From: Ruegeria arenilitoris
GTDB lineage: Bacteria > Pseudomonadota > Alphaproteobacteria > Rhodobacterales > Rhodobacteraceae
Length of the DNA stretch: 64,000 bases
Reading direction: 5' to 3'
Assembly (NCBI RefSeq): GCF_013031355.1
Contig: NZ_WPZO01000001.1
Location: 682,001-746,000, forward strand
This document shows, one piece after another, positions 44,932 through 53,791 of the stretch. Numbering within the stretch: the first letter of the stretch is position 1; each line of letters opens with the position of its first letter. The position numbers and the translations under genes are program-made. Under the pieces are notes generated by a model. That model was not told the origin of the DNA and made no database searches. It saw only the letters and a list, made by a program, of their open reading frames with translations.

Positions 44932-45507
44932 ATGAGCAGTTCCAACGCACCCCGACTGAGCCGTCGTGGCTTTGCCTTTGGCATGGCCGGTTTGACGGTA
45001 ACCGCAGCCTGCGGCAATGGCGTCGGCAGTTCCAACGCCGCCAAAATCGATGCGCGCGTCGACGCCACGCTTGCCGAGATGTATGCGAAATATCCCAACA
45101 CGGTTGAGATCGCCAACAAAGCCACCGGCATGTTGGTTATGCCACTGATCACCGACGCCGGATTAATCTTCTTTGGCGGCGCCTACGGCCAGGGCGCGTT
45201 GCGCATTCAGGGCGCAACGGTTGATTACTATTCCGCAGTTTCCGGAACCGCGGGCCTGCAAATCGGCGCCCAGCAATATGCACACGTCCTGTTCTTCATG
45301 ACGCAGGACGCACTGAATGATTTCCGCCGCTCCAGCGGATGGACCGCCGGTGCTGACATTGGCTATGTCGTTGATGCAACAGGAAGTTCCCTGTCCACGG
45401 ACACAACGACGCTGCGCTCGCCTGTGTTGGCAGTCGTATTCGGGCAAGCCGGTTTGAAATTCGGCGCCACCGTCGAAGGCACCAAATACACACGGATCAT
45501 TCCGTAA
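44932..45507 (+). CDS. SYLF (YSC84-like) domain lipoprotein or Tat-exported protein
   Basis: 191 residues. The N-terminus holds a twin-arginine-like stretch (SRRGFAFGMAGL) and a cysteine just after the hydrophobic core (TAACGNG), so it could be a lipoprotein exported by Tat. The mature part is a SYLF domain: ATGMLVMPLITDAGLIFFGGAYG, GLQIGAQQYAHVLFFM and SPVLAVVFGQAGLKFGATVEG. It is a distant paralogue of the protein at 17186-17881. It ends 30 bp before a terminator. Confidence 0.8.
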   Translation: MSSSNAPRLSRRGFAFGMAGLTVTAACGNGVGSSNAAKIDARVDATLAEMYAKYPNTVEIANKATGMLVMPLITDAGLIFFGGAYGQGALRIQGATVDYYSAVSGTAGLQIGAQQYAHVLFFMTQDALNDFRRSSGWTAGADIGYVVDATGSSLSTDTTTLRSPVLAVVFGQAGLKFGATVEGTKYTRIIP

Positions 45508-45537
45508 CTCCGGGCTACCACGCGCCCCTCGAACGGT

Positions 45538-45570
45538 CCCCGCCAACAGCCCCACTGTGGCGGGGTTTTT
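45538..45570 (+). terminator. Intrinsic terminator of the SYLF gene
   Basis: CCCCGCCA (45538-45545) pairs with TGGCGGGG (45558-45565) over 8 bp, followed by TTTTT (45566-45570). Confidence 0.88.
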
Positions 45571-45680
45571 CATTTATAGTTCTGGAAACAGGGATATTCC
45601 CGGGCTGTTCCTCTTTCGGTCAGCCCGGCCATCCACTAATCTTGCCGAAATCGAAAATGGATCGGGATTAAAGACCACAA

Positions 45681-48143
45681 ATGGGTTTCGTTTTTCGCTG
45701 GCTGTTGCGTCTCACAACAGGTCTGGTCCTGCTGGCTCTTGCCGCTGTGGCACTGGTGTATTTTCTGGCCAGCCAATCGCTGCCGGACTACGATCAGACT
45801 GTTGAAGTCAATGGTCTGAGCGCCCCGGTCGAGATCATCCGCGACACGGCAAACGTCCCCCATATTCTGGCCGAGAATGATCCGGACGTATTCTTTGGTC
45901 TTGGCTACGCCCACGCGCAGGATCGCCTGTGGCAGATGACCGTGATGCGCCGCACCGCACAGGGCCGCCTGTCCGAAGTTTTCGGTACCCGAACCCTTCA
46001 TATCGACAAGCTGCTGCGTCGTCTGGACCTGTACGGGCTGGCCCACCGCTCGGTCGACGTTCAGGACGATTACACCAAGGCCGCACTGCGGGCTTATGCC
46101 GCCGGGGTGAACGCGCGACTGGATGAGATCAACGAAGCCGCCCTTGGCCGCGGCGCGCCCGAGATGTTCCTGTTCAACGCGCCCGTGTCCCCGTGGCAAC
46201 CCGGCGACAGCATCGCCGTGATCAAACTGATGAGCCTGCAACTGTCCGGCCATCTTGAGGACGAAGTTCTGCGCGCCCGTACTTCGCTGATGCTGAACGA
46301 TCCCGCGCGGCTGGCCGATATCCTTCCGGATGTTCCGGGCGCCGGTATCGCAGCCCTGCCCGAATATGCTGCGCTATTTCCTGGCTTGCCCCGCTATGCC
46401 CGCGGTACACCGATGCCCGACAGCCCGCTGTCGCCCTTCCCCAAACGCGGGCTGGCCGGGGCGTCAAACGCCTGGACCGCGGCCCCTTCGCGCTCGGCCA
46501 GCGGTGGCACGTTGCTGGCCAATGATCCACATCTAGGCCTCACCGCGCCGGGCATCTGGTATCTGGCCCGGCTGGAACTGGCCAAAGGCGGCGTAATCGG
46601 CGCGACCGTCCCCGGCATTCCCGCCATTATGGCCGGGCGCAGTGATCGGCTGGGCTGGGGTCTGACATCCTCGTATCTGGACGATCAGGATGTGCATATC
46701 GAGCAACTGAACCCGGAAAACCCCGAGGAATACCTGACGCCTGACGGCTACAAGACATTCCGCTCCCGTCCTTCGATCATCGAAATCAAGGACGAGGCCC
46801 CGATCACCCTGACTCTGCGCTGGACGGAAAACGGCCCGGTCCTGCCCGGCAGCCACTATAATCTTGAGACGATCACACCACCGGGCCATGTCGCGTCACT
46901 GTCGTGGACGGCGCTCAGCCCTCGCGATACGTCGATGACGGCGTCGATGGCGCTGATGAATGCCGACACTGTCCGGCAAGGCATCGACGCGGCCGAGCTG
47001 TTCATCGCGCCCTCGCAAAACCTGTCACTGGTGGACAAGGACACGATCGGCCTAAAGCTGATCGGAGCCATGCCGAAACGCGACCTGCGCAACCAAAGCC
47101 GGGGCCGCATCCCGACACCCGGCTGGCTGGCCGAAAACCTGTGGCAGGGCCGCCTGCCCTATGCCGACAACCCGGAATTCGTGGCTCCTGTGGGGGGCAT
47201 TCTGGGCAACACCAACAACAAGATCATCGACCGCCCGTTCCCTGAACATGTGTCCTATGAATGGGGCGACACCCAGCGCGTGCACCGCTGGGAACGCCTG
47301 ATGCAATCGCGCGAGGTCCACACGCGCGACAGCTTTATCGAGGCGCAGCTGGATACCGTCAGCTTCACCGCGCGCTCACTGCTGCCACTGATCGGGGCCG
47401 ACCTTTGGTTTACCGGAGCCTCCGCCCCCGAGGGTACGCCCGAACGCCAGCGCCAGATCGCCCTGTCTCTGCTTGCCGAGTGGAACGGCGAGATGAACGA
47501 ACACCTACCAGAGCCGTTGATCTATGCCGCGTGGCTGCGGGCATTGCAGATCCGGCTGATCTCGGACGATCTCGGGCCGCTGGCTGCCGAATACAAGCAT
47601 GTCGAGCCGCTGTTTATCGAACGTGTTTACCGCGATATCGATGGCGCATCGGTCTGGTGTGACGTGCGCCAGAGTGCTCCGACTGAAACCTGCACAGACA
47701 TGGCGCGGTTGGCTCTGGACGACGCACTGATCTGGATTTCCGAGAACTACGGCAGCGCTCTGGAGTCCCTGCGCTGGGGCGACGCGCATCAGGCCACCCA
47801 TGATCATCCGGTTCTGGGTACCGTCCCGGTGCTGCGCTTCTTTGTGAACATCCGCCAATCCACCAGCGGTGGTGACAACACCCTGCTGCGCGGGCGTACC
47901 TCGGGTGAAGGCAAAAACCCGTTCCTAAACGTCCACGGTGCAGGCTACCGCGGGGTCTATGACTTTGCCGATCCGGACAGCTCGGTCTTTATCACTGCCA
48001 CCGGTCAGTCGGGCCATTTCCTGTCGCGATACTACGACGATCAGGCGCAGTTGTGGCGGCGCGGAGAGTACATCCCCATGTCGCTGGACCTCGATCTGGC
48101 GCGCGCCGCTGCTGTTGGTGTGACGAACCTGATCCCGCGCTGA
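45681..48143 (+). CDS. Penicillin-acylase-family Ntn hydrolase (possible acyl-homoserine-lactone acylase)
   Basis: 820 residues: an N-terminal membrane anchor or signal (about 5-28), an alpha chain, and then a cleavage/nucleophile site at G-A-S262-N-A-W. The beta chain has ANDPHLGLTAPGIWY and GNTNNKI. This layout is that of penicillin G acylase, AHL acylases (PvdQ, QuiP) and cephalosporin acylases, which self-cleave to expose the N-terminal Ser. In Roseobacters, AHL turnover is plausible, but the substrate cannot be read from the sequence. Monocistronic. Confidence 0.85.
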   Translation: MGFVFRWLLRLTTGLVLLALAAVALVYFLASQSLPDYDQTVEVNGLSAPVEIIRDTANVPHILAENDPDVFFGLGYAHAQDRLWQMTVMRRTAQGRLSEVFGTRTLHIDKLLRRLDLYGLAHRSVDVQDDYTKAALRAYAAGVNARLDEINEAALGRGAPEMFLFNAPVSPWQPGDSIAVIKLMSLQLSGHLEDEVLRARTSLMLNDPARLADILPDVPGAGIAALPEYAALFPGLPRYARGTPMPDSPLSPFPKRGLAGASNAWTAAPSRSASGGTLLANDPHLGLTAPGIWYLARLELAKGGVIGATVPGIPAIMAGRSDRLGWGLTSSYLDDQDVHIEQLNPENPEEYLTPDGYKTFRSRPSIIEIKDEAPITLTLRWTENGPVLPGSHYNLETITPPGHVASLSWTALSPRDTSMTASMALMNADTVRQGIDAAELFIAPSQNLSLVDKDTIGLKLIGAMPKRDLRNQSRGRIPTPGWLAENLWQGRLPYADNPEFVAPVGGILGNTNNKIIDRPFPEHVSYEWGDTQRVHRWERLMQSREVHTRDSFIEAQLDTVSFTARSLLPLIGADLWFTGASAPEGTPERQRQIALSLLAEWNGEMNEHLPEPLIYAAWLRALQIRLISDDLGPLAAEYKHVEPLFIERVYRDIDGASVWCDVRQSAPTETCTDMARLALDDALIWISENYGSALESLRWGDAHQATHDHPVLGTVPVLRFFVNIRQSTSGGDNTLLRGRTSGEGKNPFLNVHGAGYRGVYDFADPDSSVFITATGQSGHFLSRYYDDQAQLWRRGEYIPMSLDLDLARAAAVGVTNLIPR

Positions 48144-48251
48144 TTTCGCCTGTTTCGGCAGGACCTTGCCCCTTTTTTTGGGTGCCGTGGACGCCGACCC
48201 GCCTTTTCGCCTACGATCTGGGCACCAAAGGGTTGGGACCAGGGGGCACAA

Positions 48252-48647
48252 ATGGCAAGTATACGGGATAGGCTGAACAATCTCGCACGCGACTACGCTA
48301 TCGCCTGGAGCTCGGGCGACCCGAATGCCGTAGCCGATTTCTTTGCGCCCGATGGGCAGATGGTTATGAATCGATCCGAGACGTTGCAAGGTCGGGCGGC
48401 AATCGCCGAGATGGCGCGCGGGTTTCAATCCGATTTCCCCGATCTTGAACTCCGCTGCGATATGATGCGGTGGGCTGGTCATCACGCGATCTTTGTCTGG
48501 ACGTTCGAAGGCCATCACGCGAAAACCGGCAACTATGTCCTGACGCGCGGATGGGAAGAATGGGACCTGAGCGAAAACCACAAGGTGTTGTTCTCGAAGG
48601 GATGGTTCGATGTCGAGGATATGCAACGCCAGATCGACGGCGCCTGA
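48252..48647 (+). CDS. SnoaL-like/NTF2-fold protein
   Basis: 131 residues with the cone-shaped NTF2/SnoaL pattern: RDYAIAWSSGDPNAVADFFAPDGQMV, then LQGRAAIAEMARGFQSDFPDLEL and a beta-rich end (WTFEGHHAKTGNYVLTRGWEEW). Members bind small molecules or act as polyketide cyclases or isomerases. No function can be assigned. It is convergent with hflX (3-bp gap). Confidence 0.75.
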   Translation: MASIRDRLNNLARDYAIAWSSGDPNAVADFFAPDGQMVMNRSETLQGRAAIAEMARGFQSDFPDLELRCDMMRWAGHHAIFVWTFEGHHAKTGNYVLTRGWEEWDLSENHKVLFSKGWFDVEDMQRQIDGA

Positions 48648-48650
48648 CCT

Positions 48651-49922
48651 CTAAAGCGCCGCGAACTGTGCCGACTGCTTATCGGTCCAAAGCACAGTGA
48701 TCTCAAACCCGTCCTCGGTCTGCTTTTCGGACCGCACCACATCCTGCCGGAACAACCATGCGCGCTTATTGCCCTCGGCAAAGCCCAGTGTCAGCGTCTC
48801 TTCGTGGCGCGCGCCCTGCAGCTTGGTGGCAATCTCAGCCAGCAGAGGGTCAACTCCCTCTCCGGTCACCGCAGAAATGGCAAAAATCGACGGATCTCGG
48901 TCAGCACGTTTAAAGGCGGCCTCACGCTCGTCGTCATTCAGCAGGTCGATCTTGTTCCAGACCTCCAACCGGAGTCGTTCGTCATCGACACCCAACGAGG
49001 TCAGGATCGCCTCGACATCCTGTGCCTGCGCGTCGGTCTCTTCGTGGCTGATATCCCGGACATGGACGACGATATCGGCGCCCAGAACTTCTTCCAGCGT
49101 TGCCCGGAAGGCCGCGACCAGTTCCGTCGGCAGGTTCGAGATGAACCCCACCGTATCCGACAGGATCACCTCGGGGCCATCGGGCAGTTCGACCCGGCGC
49201 ATGGTCGGGTCAAGCGTGGCGAAAAGCATGTCCTTGGCCATCACATCAGCCCCGGTCAGGCGGTTGAACAGTGTGGACTTACCGGCGTTGGTATAGCCCA
49301 CCAACGCAACAATCGGATACGGCACCTTGGCCCGCGCGGCGCGATGCAGCGTGCGAGTTTTGACCACCTTCTGTAACTGGCGACGCAGACGCACCAGTTG
49401 CTCGTCGATGGCGCGGCGGTCAGCCTCGATCTGAGTTTCACCGGGACCACCGACAAATCCCAAACCGCCCCGTTGACGTTCCAAGTGGGTCCAGGCCCGC
49501 ACAAGGCGCGTGCGTTGATAGCTGAGCGCAGCCATCTCGACCTGCAAAACACCCTCTCGGGTGCGGGCGCGGTCGCTGAAAATCTCCAAAATCAACCCGG
49601 TCCGGTCGAGGATTTTGACCTTCCACGCCTTTTCAAGATTGCGCTGCTGAACCGGTGAAACCGGGCCATCGATCAGCACCAGTTCAATCTCGTTGTCGTG
49701 CAGACGCTCGGCCAGTTCCTCGATCTTGCCACTGCCGAACAACAACCCCGGCTGGGCACGTTGCAGGCGCACGATCTCAGACCCGATCACATCCAGATCG
49801 GGCAACGCGGCGGCCAGGGCGACCGCCTCTTCCAGCGCCGGTTCGGGGACGCGGCGCTGTTCATCTGATTTGATTTCCGGATGCAGCACCCAGGCCCGGG
49901 TGCGCGTCCTGTCATGTTCCAT
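48651..49922 (-). CDS. hflX: Ribosome-associated GTPase HflX
   Basis: 423 residues from the ATG at 49922. The N-terminal domain includes VIGSEIVRLQRAQPGLLFGSGK. The linker with GFVGGPGETQIEADRR precedes the GTPase: G1 GYTNAGKSTLFN, G3 DTVGFI, G4 NKID. It splits stalled ribosomes. The ATG shares one base with the hfq stop. An in-frame TTG one codon upstream is possible but unneeded. Confidence 0.93.
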   Translation of the reverse strand: MEHDRTRTRAWVLHPEIKSDEQRRVPEPALEEAVALAAALPDLDVIGSEIVRLQRAQPGLLFGSGKIEELAERLHDNEIELVLIDGPVSPVQQRNLEKAWKVKILDRTGLILEIFSDRARTREGVLQVEMAALSYQRTRLVRAWTHLERQRGGLGFVGGPGETQIEADRRAIDEQLVRLRRQLQKVVKTRTLHRAARAKVPYPIVALVGYTNAGKSTLFNRLTGADVMAKDMLFATLDPTMRRVELPDGPEVILSDTVGFISNLPTELVAAFRATLEEVLGADIVVHVRDISHEETDAQAQDVEAILTSLGVDDERLRLEVWNKIDLLNDDEREAAFKRADRDPSIFAISAVTGEGVDPLLAEIATKLQGARHEETLTLGFAEGNKRAWLFRQDVVRSEKQTEDGFEITVLWTDKQSAQFAAL

Positions 49923-50161
49923 CAAGAGGCGTCTTCGCCCTCATACAGGCTGATCGGCTGCGATGGCATGATGGTCGAAATCGCGTGCTTATAGACCAGC
50001 TGCGACTGTCCGTCGCGGCGCAGCAACACGCAGAAATTATCGAACCAAGTGATCACGCCCTGCAATTTCACACCGTTGATCAGGAAAATTGTGACCGGTA
50101 CCTTTGCTTTCCGTACATTGTTCAGGAACGCGTCCTGAAGATTCTGTCTGTCCGAAGCCAT
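49922..50161 (-). CDS. hfq: RNA chaperone Hfq
   Basis: 79 residues. Sm1 and Sm2 motifs read [15 protein letters not shown] and YKHAIST. Q8 and the distal Phe/Tyr residues are as in other Hfqs. The C-terminal tail is short, typical of alphaproteobacteria. It binds sRNAs and A-rich mRNA sites. It is upstream of hflX, the order shared across proteobacteria. The 124 bp before its start must hold the promoter. Confidence 0.98.
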   Translation of the reverse strand: MASDRQNLQDAFLNNVRKAKVPVTIFLINGVKLQGVITWFDNFCVLLRRDGQSQLVYKHAISTIMPSQPISLYEGEDAS

Positions 50162-50285
50162 ATTTTATTATCTCGCCGTTGTTCTTGCTACGCGCTGCGG
50201 ACCAACGCGCTCCCTCTGGCTGAGTATGGAGTGGAGTTAACAGAGTTTCCAGATCAAAAATCAGGCATTGCGCAACTGTTTAATC

Positions 50286-51824
50286 TTAGTCCCGCCAGAG
50301 GCTTGGCGTAATCAATGCAATGATCGCCAGCGTTTCCAGCCGCCCGATCACCATCGCCGCGCACATGGTCAGCTTGGCCCCGGCAGACAGGTCCACGACC
50401 CGGATCGGAATATCTGTCGCCAGTTCGATCAACGGACCCGTGGTGCTGAGCGACGCGACGGTCAGCACCATGGCCTGCTCGAACCCTGCCCCCATCAAGC
50501 CAAGCAAAAGGTTAAACAGCGCGGCCGTCAGCGCGAACATCATCAGAAATATCCAGGCGATGAACGCACCGTCGCTTTGGATGCGCCGGTTGCCGCCGCC
50601 CTCGCCACTGACCGATGAGGGATAGATCAGGCGGTCAATCTCGCGCGCGCCGTTCAGGTACAGCGCGAACACCCGCAGCAATTTGACCCCGCCCGCGGTG
50701 GTCGCGACGCCACCGCCGATCAAGGCCAGTCCGATCAGGATCAGACCGGGCGTACCAAGCCCCGATAGCTGCTGTGCGTCATTCCAGTTGGCGCTTTCGA
50801 ACCCGGCGGTGGTCAGGAAGGACAACGCCGTAAACACCATACCCCAGAACACCTTGACGGCATCGGTCGGGTTCAGCGTACCGCCGATTTCGTTGACCCC
50901 GGCCCACACGCGGAAGAACAGCAACGTGGCAACGGCAATCACGATCAAAAGGCCGATCCGAAATTCAGGGTCCTTGTCCAGCCGCGAATACCCCGTTGTG
51001 GCCGTATCCGTGGAAAAGGTCAGCCGCGACAACGCGAAGAATAAGAACAGGAACAGGATCGCCTCACCTGTGATGCCGGCCTGCGCCCCCTCGAGCCCGC
51101 CTACCGGCGAAATACCGGACGTGGCCATCGTGGACATGGCATGGCAGATGGCGGTCAGCCCCTCCTCGCCCGCGATCACCAGCAGCAGCCAGATCACCGC
51201 CGTCAGCCCTGCATAAACCGGAGTCAGTGTCAGCGTCACCCGGATCAGACGCCCGCGCGGATCGACCTTTTCGCTTTGCGCCACGCCCGAGACCGGACGG
51301 CCCGGCTGCCCGCGCGCGGTTACCTCGAATCCGCCCAGAGACAGCGGCGCCAGGATCGCTGCCGCCGAAATCCACATCAATAGACCGCCCATCCAGCCCA
51401 CCAACGCACGCCACAAATGCAGCGGAGCCGTCAGGCGGTCGGGATCAGGGAAAATGTCGGCGCCCGTGGTCGTCAGCGCGCTGACCATATCGAAATAGGC
51501 GTTCAGAAACGTCGTGTTCCCCAAGGCATCATGCAGCGGAATGGCAAGGAACAGCGGCAGGACGGTGAAACAGCCCAACAGCACCGCCAGTTGCCCCAGC
51601 GTTCCCCGGCGAGGCACCCGGCTGGATGACGCCATCGCAATCGTCGCCACCACGAATAACCCCAGCAGGCCAGAATAGAAAAACGACCGCGAGGCATCGT
51701 GGTTATTCAGCGCCAGCGCATAGATCGCGGGAATCCACATCGACAAGGACACGACACCCCAGATCAGCAAAAACAGCGGCAAACGCCGCACCAGCCCGAT
51801 CCGTTGTGTCCCCGCGCGTATCAT
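50286..51824 (-). CDS. trkH: Trk potassium uptake membrane subunit
   Basis: 512 residues, polytopic, of the TrkH/KtrB family. The pore-lining repeats contain the selectivity glycines: TTTGAD, SISPVGG-like (ATSGISPVGG), LTTAGFESAN and STTGP. It is translated from an ATG that shares a base with the trkA stop. It conducts K+ with TrkA as its gating ring. Confidence 0.92.
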   Translation of the reverse strand: MIRAGTQRIGLVRRLPLFLLIWGVVSLSMWIPAIYALALNNHDASRSFFYSGLLGLFVVATIAMASSSRVPRRGTLGQLAVLLGCFTVLPLFLAIPLHDALGNTTFLNAYFDMVSALTTTGADIFPDPDRLTAPLHLWRALVGWMGGLLMWISAAAILAPLSLGGFEVTARGQPGRPVSGVAQSEKVDPRGRLIRVTLTLTPVYAGLTAVIWLLLVIAGEEGLTAICHAMSTMATSGISPVGGLEGAQAGITGEAILFLFLFFALSRLTFSTDTATTGYSRLDKDPEFRIGLLIVIAVATLLFFRVWAGVNEIGGTLNPTDAVKVFWGMVFTALSFLTTAGFESANWNDAQQLSGLGTPGLILIGLALIGGGVATTAGGVKLLRVFALYLNGAREIDRLIYPSSVSGEGGGNRRIQSDGAFIAWIFLMMFALTAALFNLLLGLMGAGFEQAMVLTVASLSTTGPLIELATDIPIRVVDLSAGAKLTMCAAMVIGRLETLAIIALITPSLWRD

Positions 51825-53200
51825 CAGAAGAAATCGATCGAAACCTGCATCAGCCGTTCGACCTCGGGGACGTCCTTGGCCATGGCAAAGATCGCCAACA
51901 CGTCTTTTTCCTCGATCCGCAAGCTACCGGTGGGGCGCAACAAGTCATCGCCCTTGCGCACCGCACCCACCAGAACACCTTCGGGGAAGTCGATATCGCG
52001 CAGTTTCTGTCCGGCCATAGGAGAGGTCGACAACACTTCGGCCTCGATCACTTCGGCCTCGGCATCGCCGATGGAATAGACCTGACGCACACGCCCGTGC
52101 CGGATGTGCCGCAGGATCGAGCTGACCGTGGTAGCGCGCGGGTTGATATAGGCGTCGATCCCAAGCGGGCCCATCAGCGCCACCATGCTGGGATCATTGA
52201 TCAGCGCAATCGCCAGCGCGCAGCCTTCAGCCTTGGCGCGGACGGCGGCCAGCATGTTGGCGCGGTCGTCATCGGTGACCGCCAGCATCGCATCCGCGCG
52301 CTCAATCCCGGCCTCGCGCAGCAAGGCCGCGTCCAGACCATCACCGTTCAGAACAATTGTGCGTTCCAGCGCCTCGGCAGCCAGTTCGGCGCTTTGACGG
52401 TCGCGCTCGATGATCTTGGCACGCACCCGGCTTTCGCGTTCTTCCAGCGTTCGCGCGACCTCAAGCCCGACGTTGCCGCCGCCTACGATCACAACGCGAT
52501 CCTGTTTCTTTTGCGTCTTGCCAAAGACCTCCATCGTGCGGTCCACGTCTTTGACGTTGGTAAAGACATAACATTCATCGCCGACAAACAGCTGGTCCTC
52601 GGATTCCGGGGCAAACAGGCTGCCGTCGCGCCGGACGCCCACGACAATCGAGCTGAGCGTTGAAAAAAGATCCGTCAACTGACGCAAAGGCGTGTTTATG
52701 ATCGGGCAGTCCTCGTCGATGCGGATGCCCAGCAGCTGCGCCTTGCCGTCCATGAACATTTCGGTGTCGAAGGCCGAAGGCGCAGACAGGCGGCGCATGG
52801 CGGCGGCGGCCACCTCGCGTTCGGGGCTAATCACCACGTCGATGGGCAGGTGGTCGCGGCGGTACAGGTCCGAGTGGATCGCCTCGAGGTAGGATTTCGA
52901 CCGCAAGCGCGCGATCTTGCGCTGGATCGAGAACACCGAGTGCGCCATTTGACAGGTGACCATGTTCACCTCGTCCGAATGGGTTGCGGCGATGATCATG
53001 TCGGCATCCCGAGCCCCTGCCCGGTCCAGAACATCCGGATAGCTGGCAAACCCAGCGATCCCCTGCACATCCAGCGTCTCGGTCGCGCGGCGCACAAGGT
53101 CGGGGTTGTTGTCCACCACCGTTACGTCGTTGAGTTCGCCCGACAGGTGCCGTGCAATCTGCCAGCCAACCTGACCGGCACCGCAAATTATGACCTTCAT
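51824..53200 (-). CDS. trkA: Trk system potassium uptake regulatory subunit
   Basis: 458 residues: two RCK repeats, each a Rossmann NAD-binding lobe (MKVIICGAGQVGWQIARHL; later VVIVGGGNVGLEVARTLEE) and a TrkA-C lobe. It forms the cytoplasmic ring that gates TrkH. It is the first gene of the trkA-trkH pair and is divergent from the lipoprotein gene at 53297. Confidence 0.95.
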   Translation of the reverse strand: MKVIICGAGQVGWQIARHLSGELNDVTVVDNNPDLVRRATETLDVQGIAGFASYPDVLDRAGARDADMIIAATHSDEVNMVTCQMAHSVFSIQRKIARLRSKSYLEAIHSDLYRRDHLPIDVVISPEREVAAAAMRRLSAPSAFDTEMFMDGKAQLLGIRIDEDCPIINTPLRQLTDLFSTLSSIVVGVRRDGSLFAPESEDQLFVGDECYVFTNVKDVDRTMEVFGKTQKKQDRVVIVGGGNVGLEVARTLEERESRVRAKIIERDRQSAELAAEALERTIVLNGDGLDAALLREAGIERADAMLAVTDDDRANMLAAVRAKAEGCALAIALINDPSMVALMGPLGIDAYINPRATTVSSILRHIRHGRVRQVYSIGDAEAEVIEAEVLSTSPMAGQKLRDIDFPEGVLVGAVRKGDDLLRPTGSLRIEEKDVLAIFAMAKDVPEVERLMQVSIDFF

Positions 53201-53296
53201 GTTTTTGGCCCTTCTGCCTGAAATCTTTGAATGACAGATGCCCCCAAAGCGGTCAATTGAATTGTCATACTCGCAAAGCTAAGGCAAGATAAGCCC

Positions 53297-53779
53297 ATGA
53301 AATCAATACTTCGATTGCTTATTCCGATGATCGCGCTGTCTGGATGCAGCGGCCCGCTTCCGCTGTATTACCGCGAGGGCGAAAGCGTATCGCGTATGCA
53401 ATCCGAGACCACGCAATGCCAGGTTCTGGCACTTGAAGACGTTCCGGTGGCCAATCAGGTGCGGCAAAGCCCACCCACCTACTGGCCTGGCCGCACCTAT
53501 TGCGATGGCCGAGGGCGTTGTCACCGCACGTCCGGCTGGTGGCAACCGGGGAACGTGTACACCGTCGACGTCAACCAAGGGCTGCGCAATCAGGTCGAAG
53601 CACAATGCATGGCCCAAAAGGGATTTCGCCCGGTCAGCCTGCCACCCTGCAGACAGAACGTAAAATCACGGGTACAGGCTGCGCCGACGACGACATTGCC
53701 GCCGCTGAGCACCGAGTCCTGCTACGTGAAGTTCGACAACGGGTCGTTCCAGATCATCACACCCGGTCAGGCCGGGTAA
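53297..53779 (+). CDS. Putative lipoprotein of unknown function
   Basis: 160 residues. The signal ends in a lipobox, L-S-G-C at 14-17 (MIALSGCSG). The mature part has several further cysteines (TQCQVL, TYCDGRGRCHRTSG, EAQCMAQKG, PPCRQ, ESCYVKF), enough for three disulfides, and a Thr/Pro-rich linker before the end. It is flanked by trkA (divergent) and ntrX (convergent, 12 bp). No domain is recognised. Confidence 0.65.
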   Translation: MKSILRLLIPMIALSGCSGPLPLYYREGESVSRMQSETTQCQVLALEDVPVANQVRQSPPTYWPGRTYCDGRGRCHRTSGWWQPGNVYTVDVNQGLRNQVEAQCMAQKGFRPVSLPPCRQNVKSRVQAAPTTTLPPLSTESCYVKFDNGSFQIITPGQAG

Positions 53780-53791
53780 CGGCCCGGCGGA

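Noticed and set aside
48144..48251. A terminator after the penicillin-acylase gene (GGCA/TGCC followed by seven T).
   Set aside because: The stem is only 4 bp; the T run alone is not enough support.
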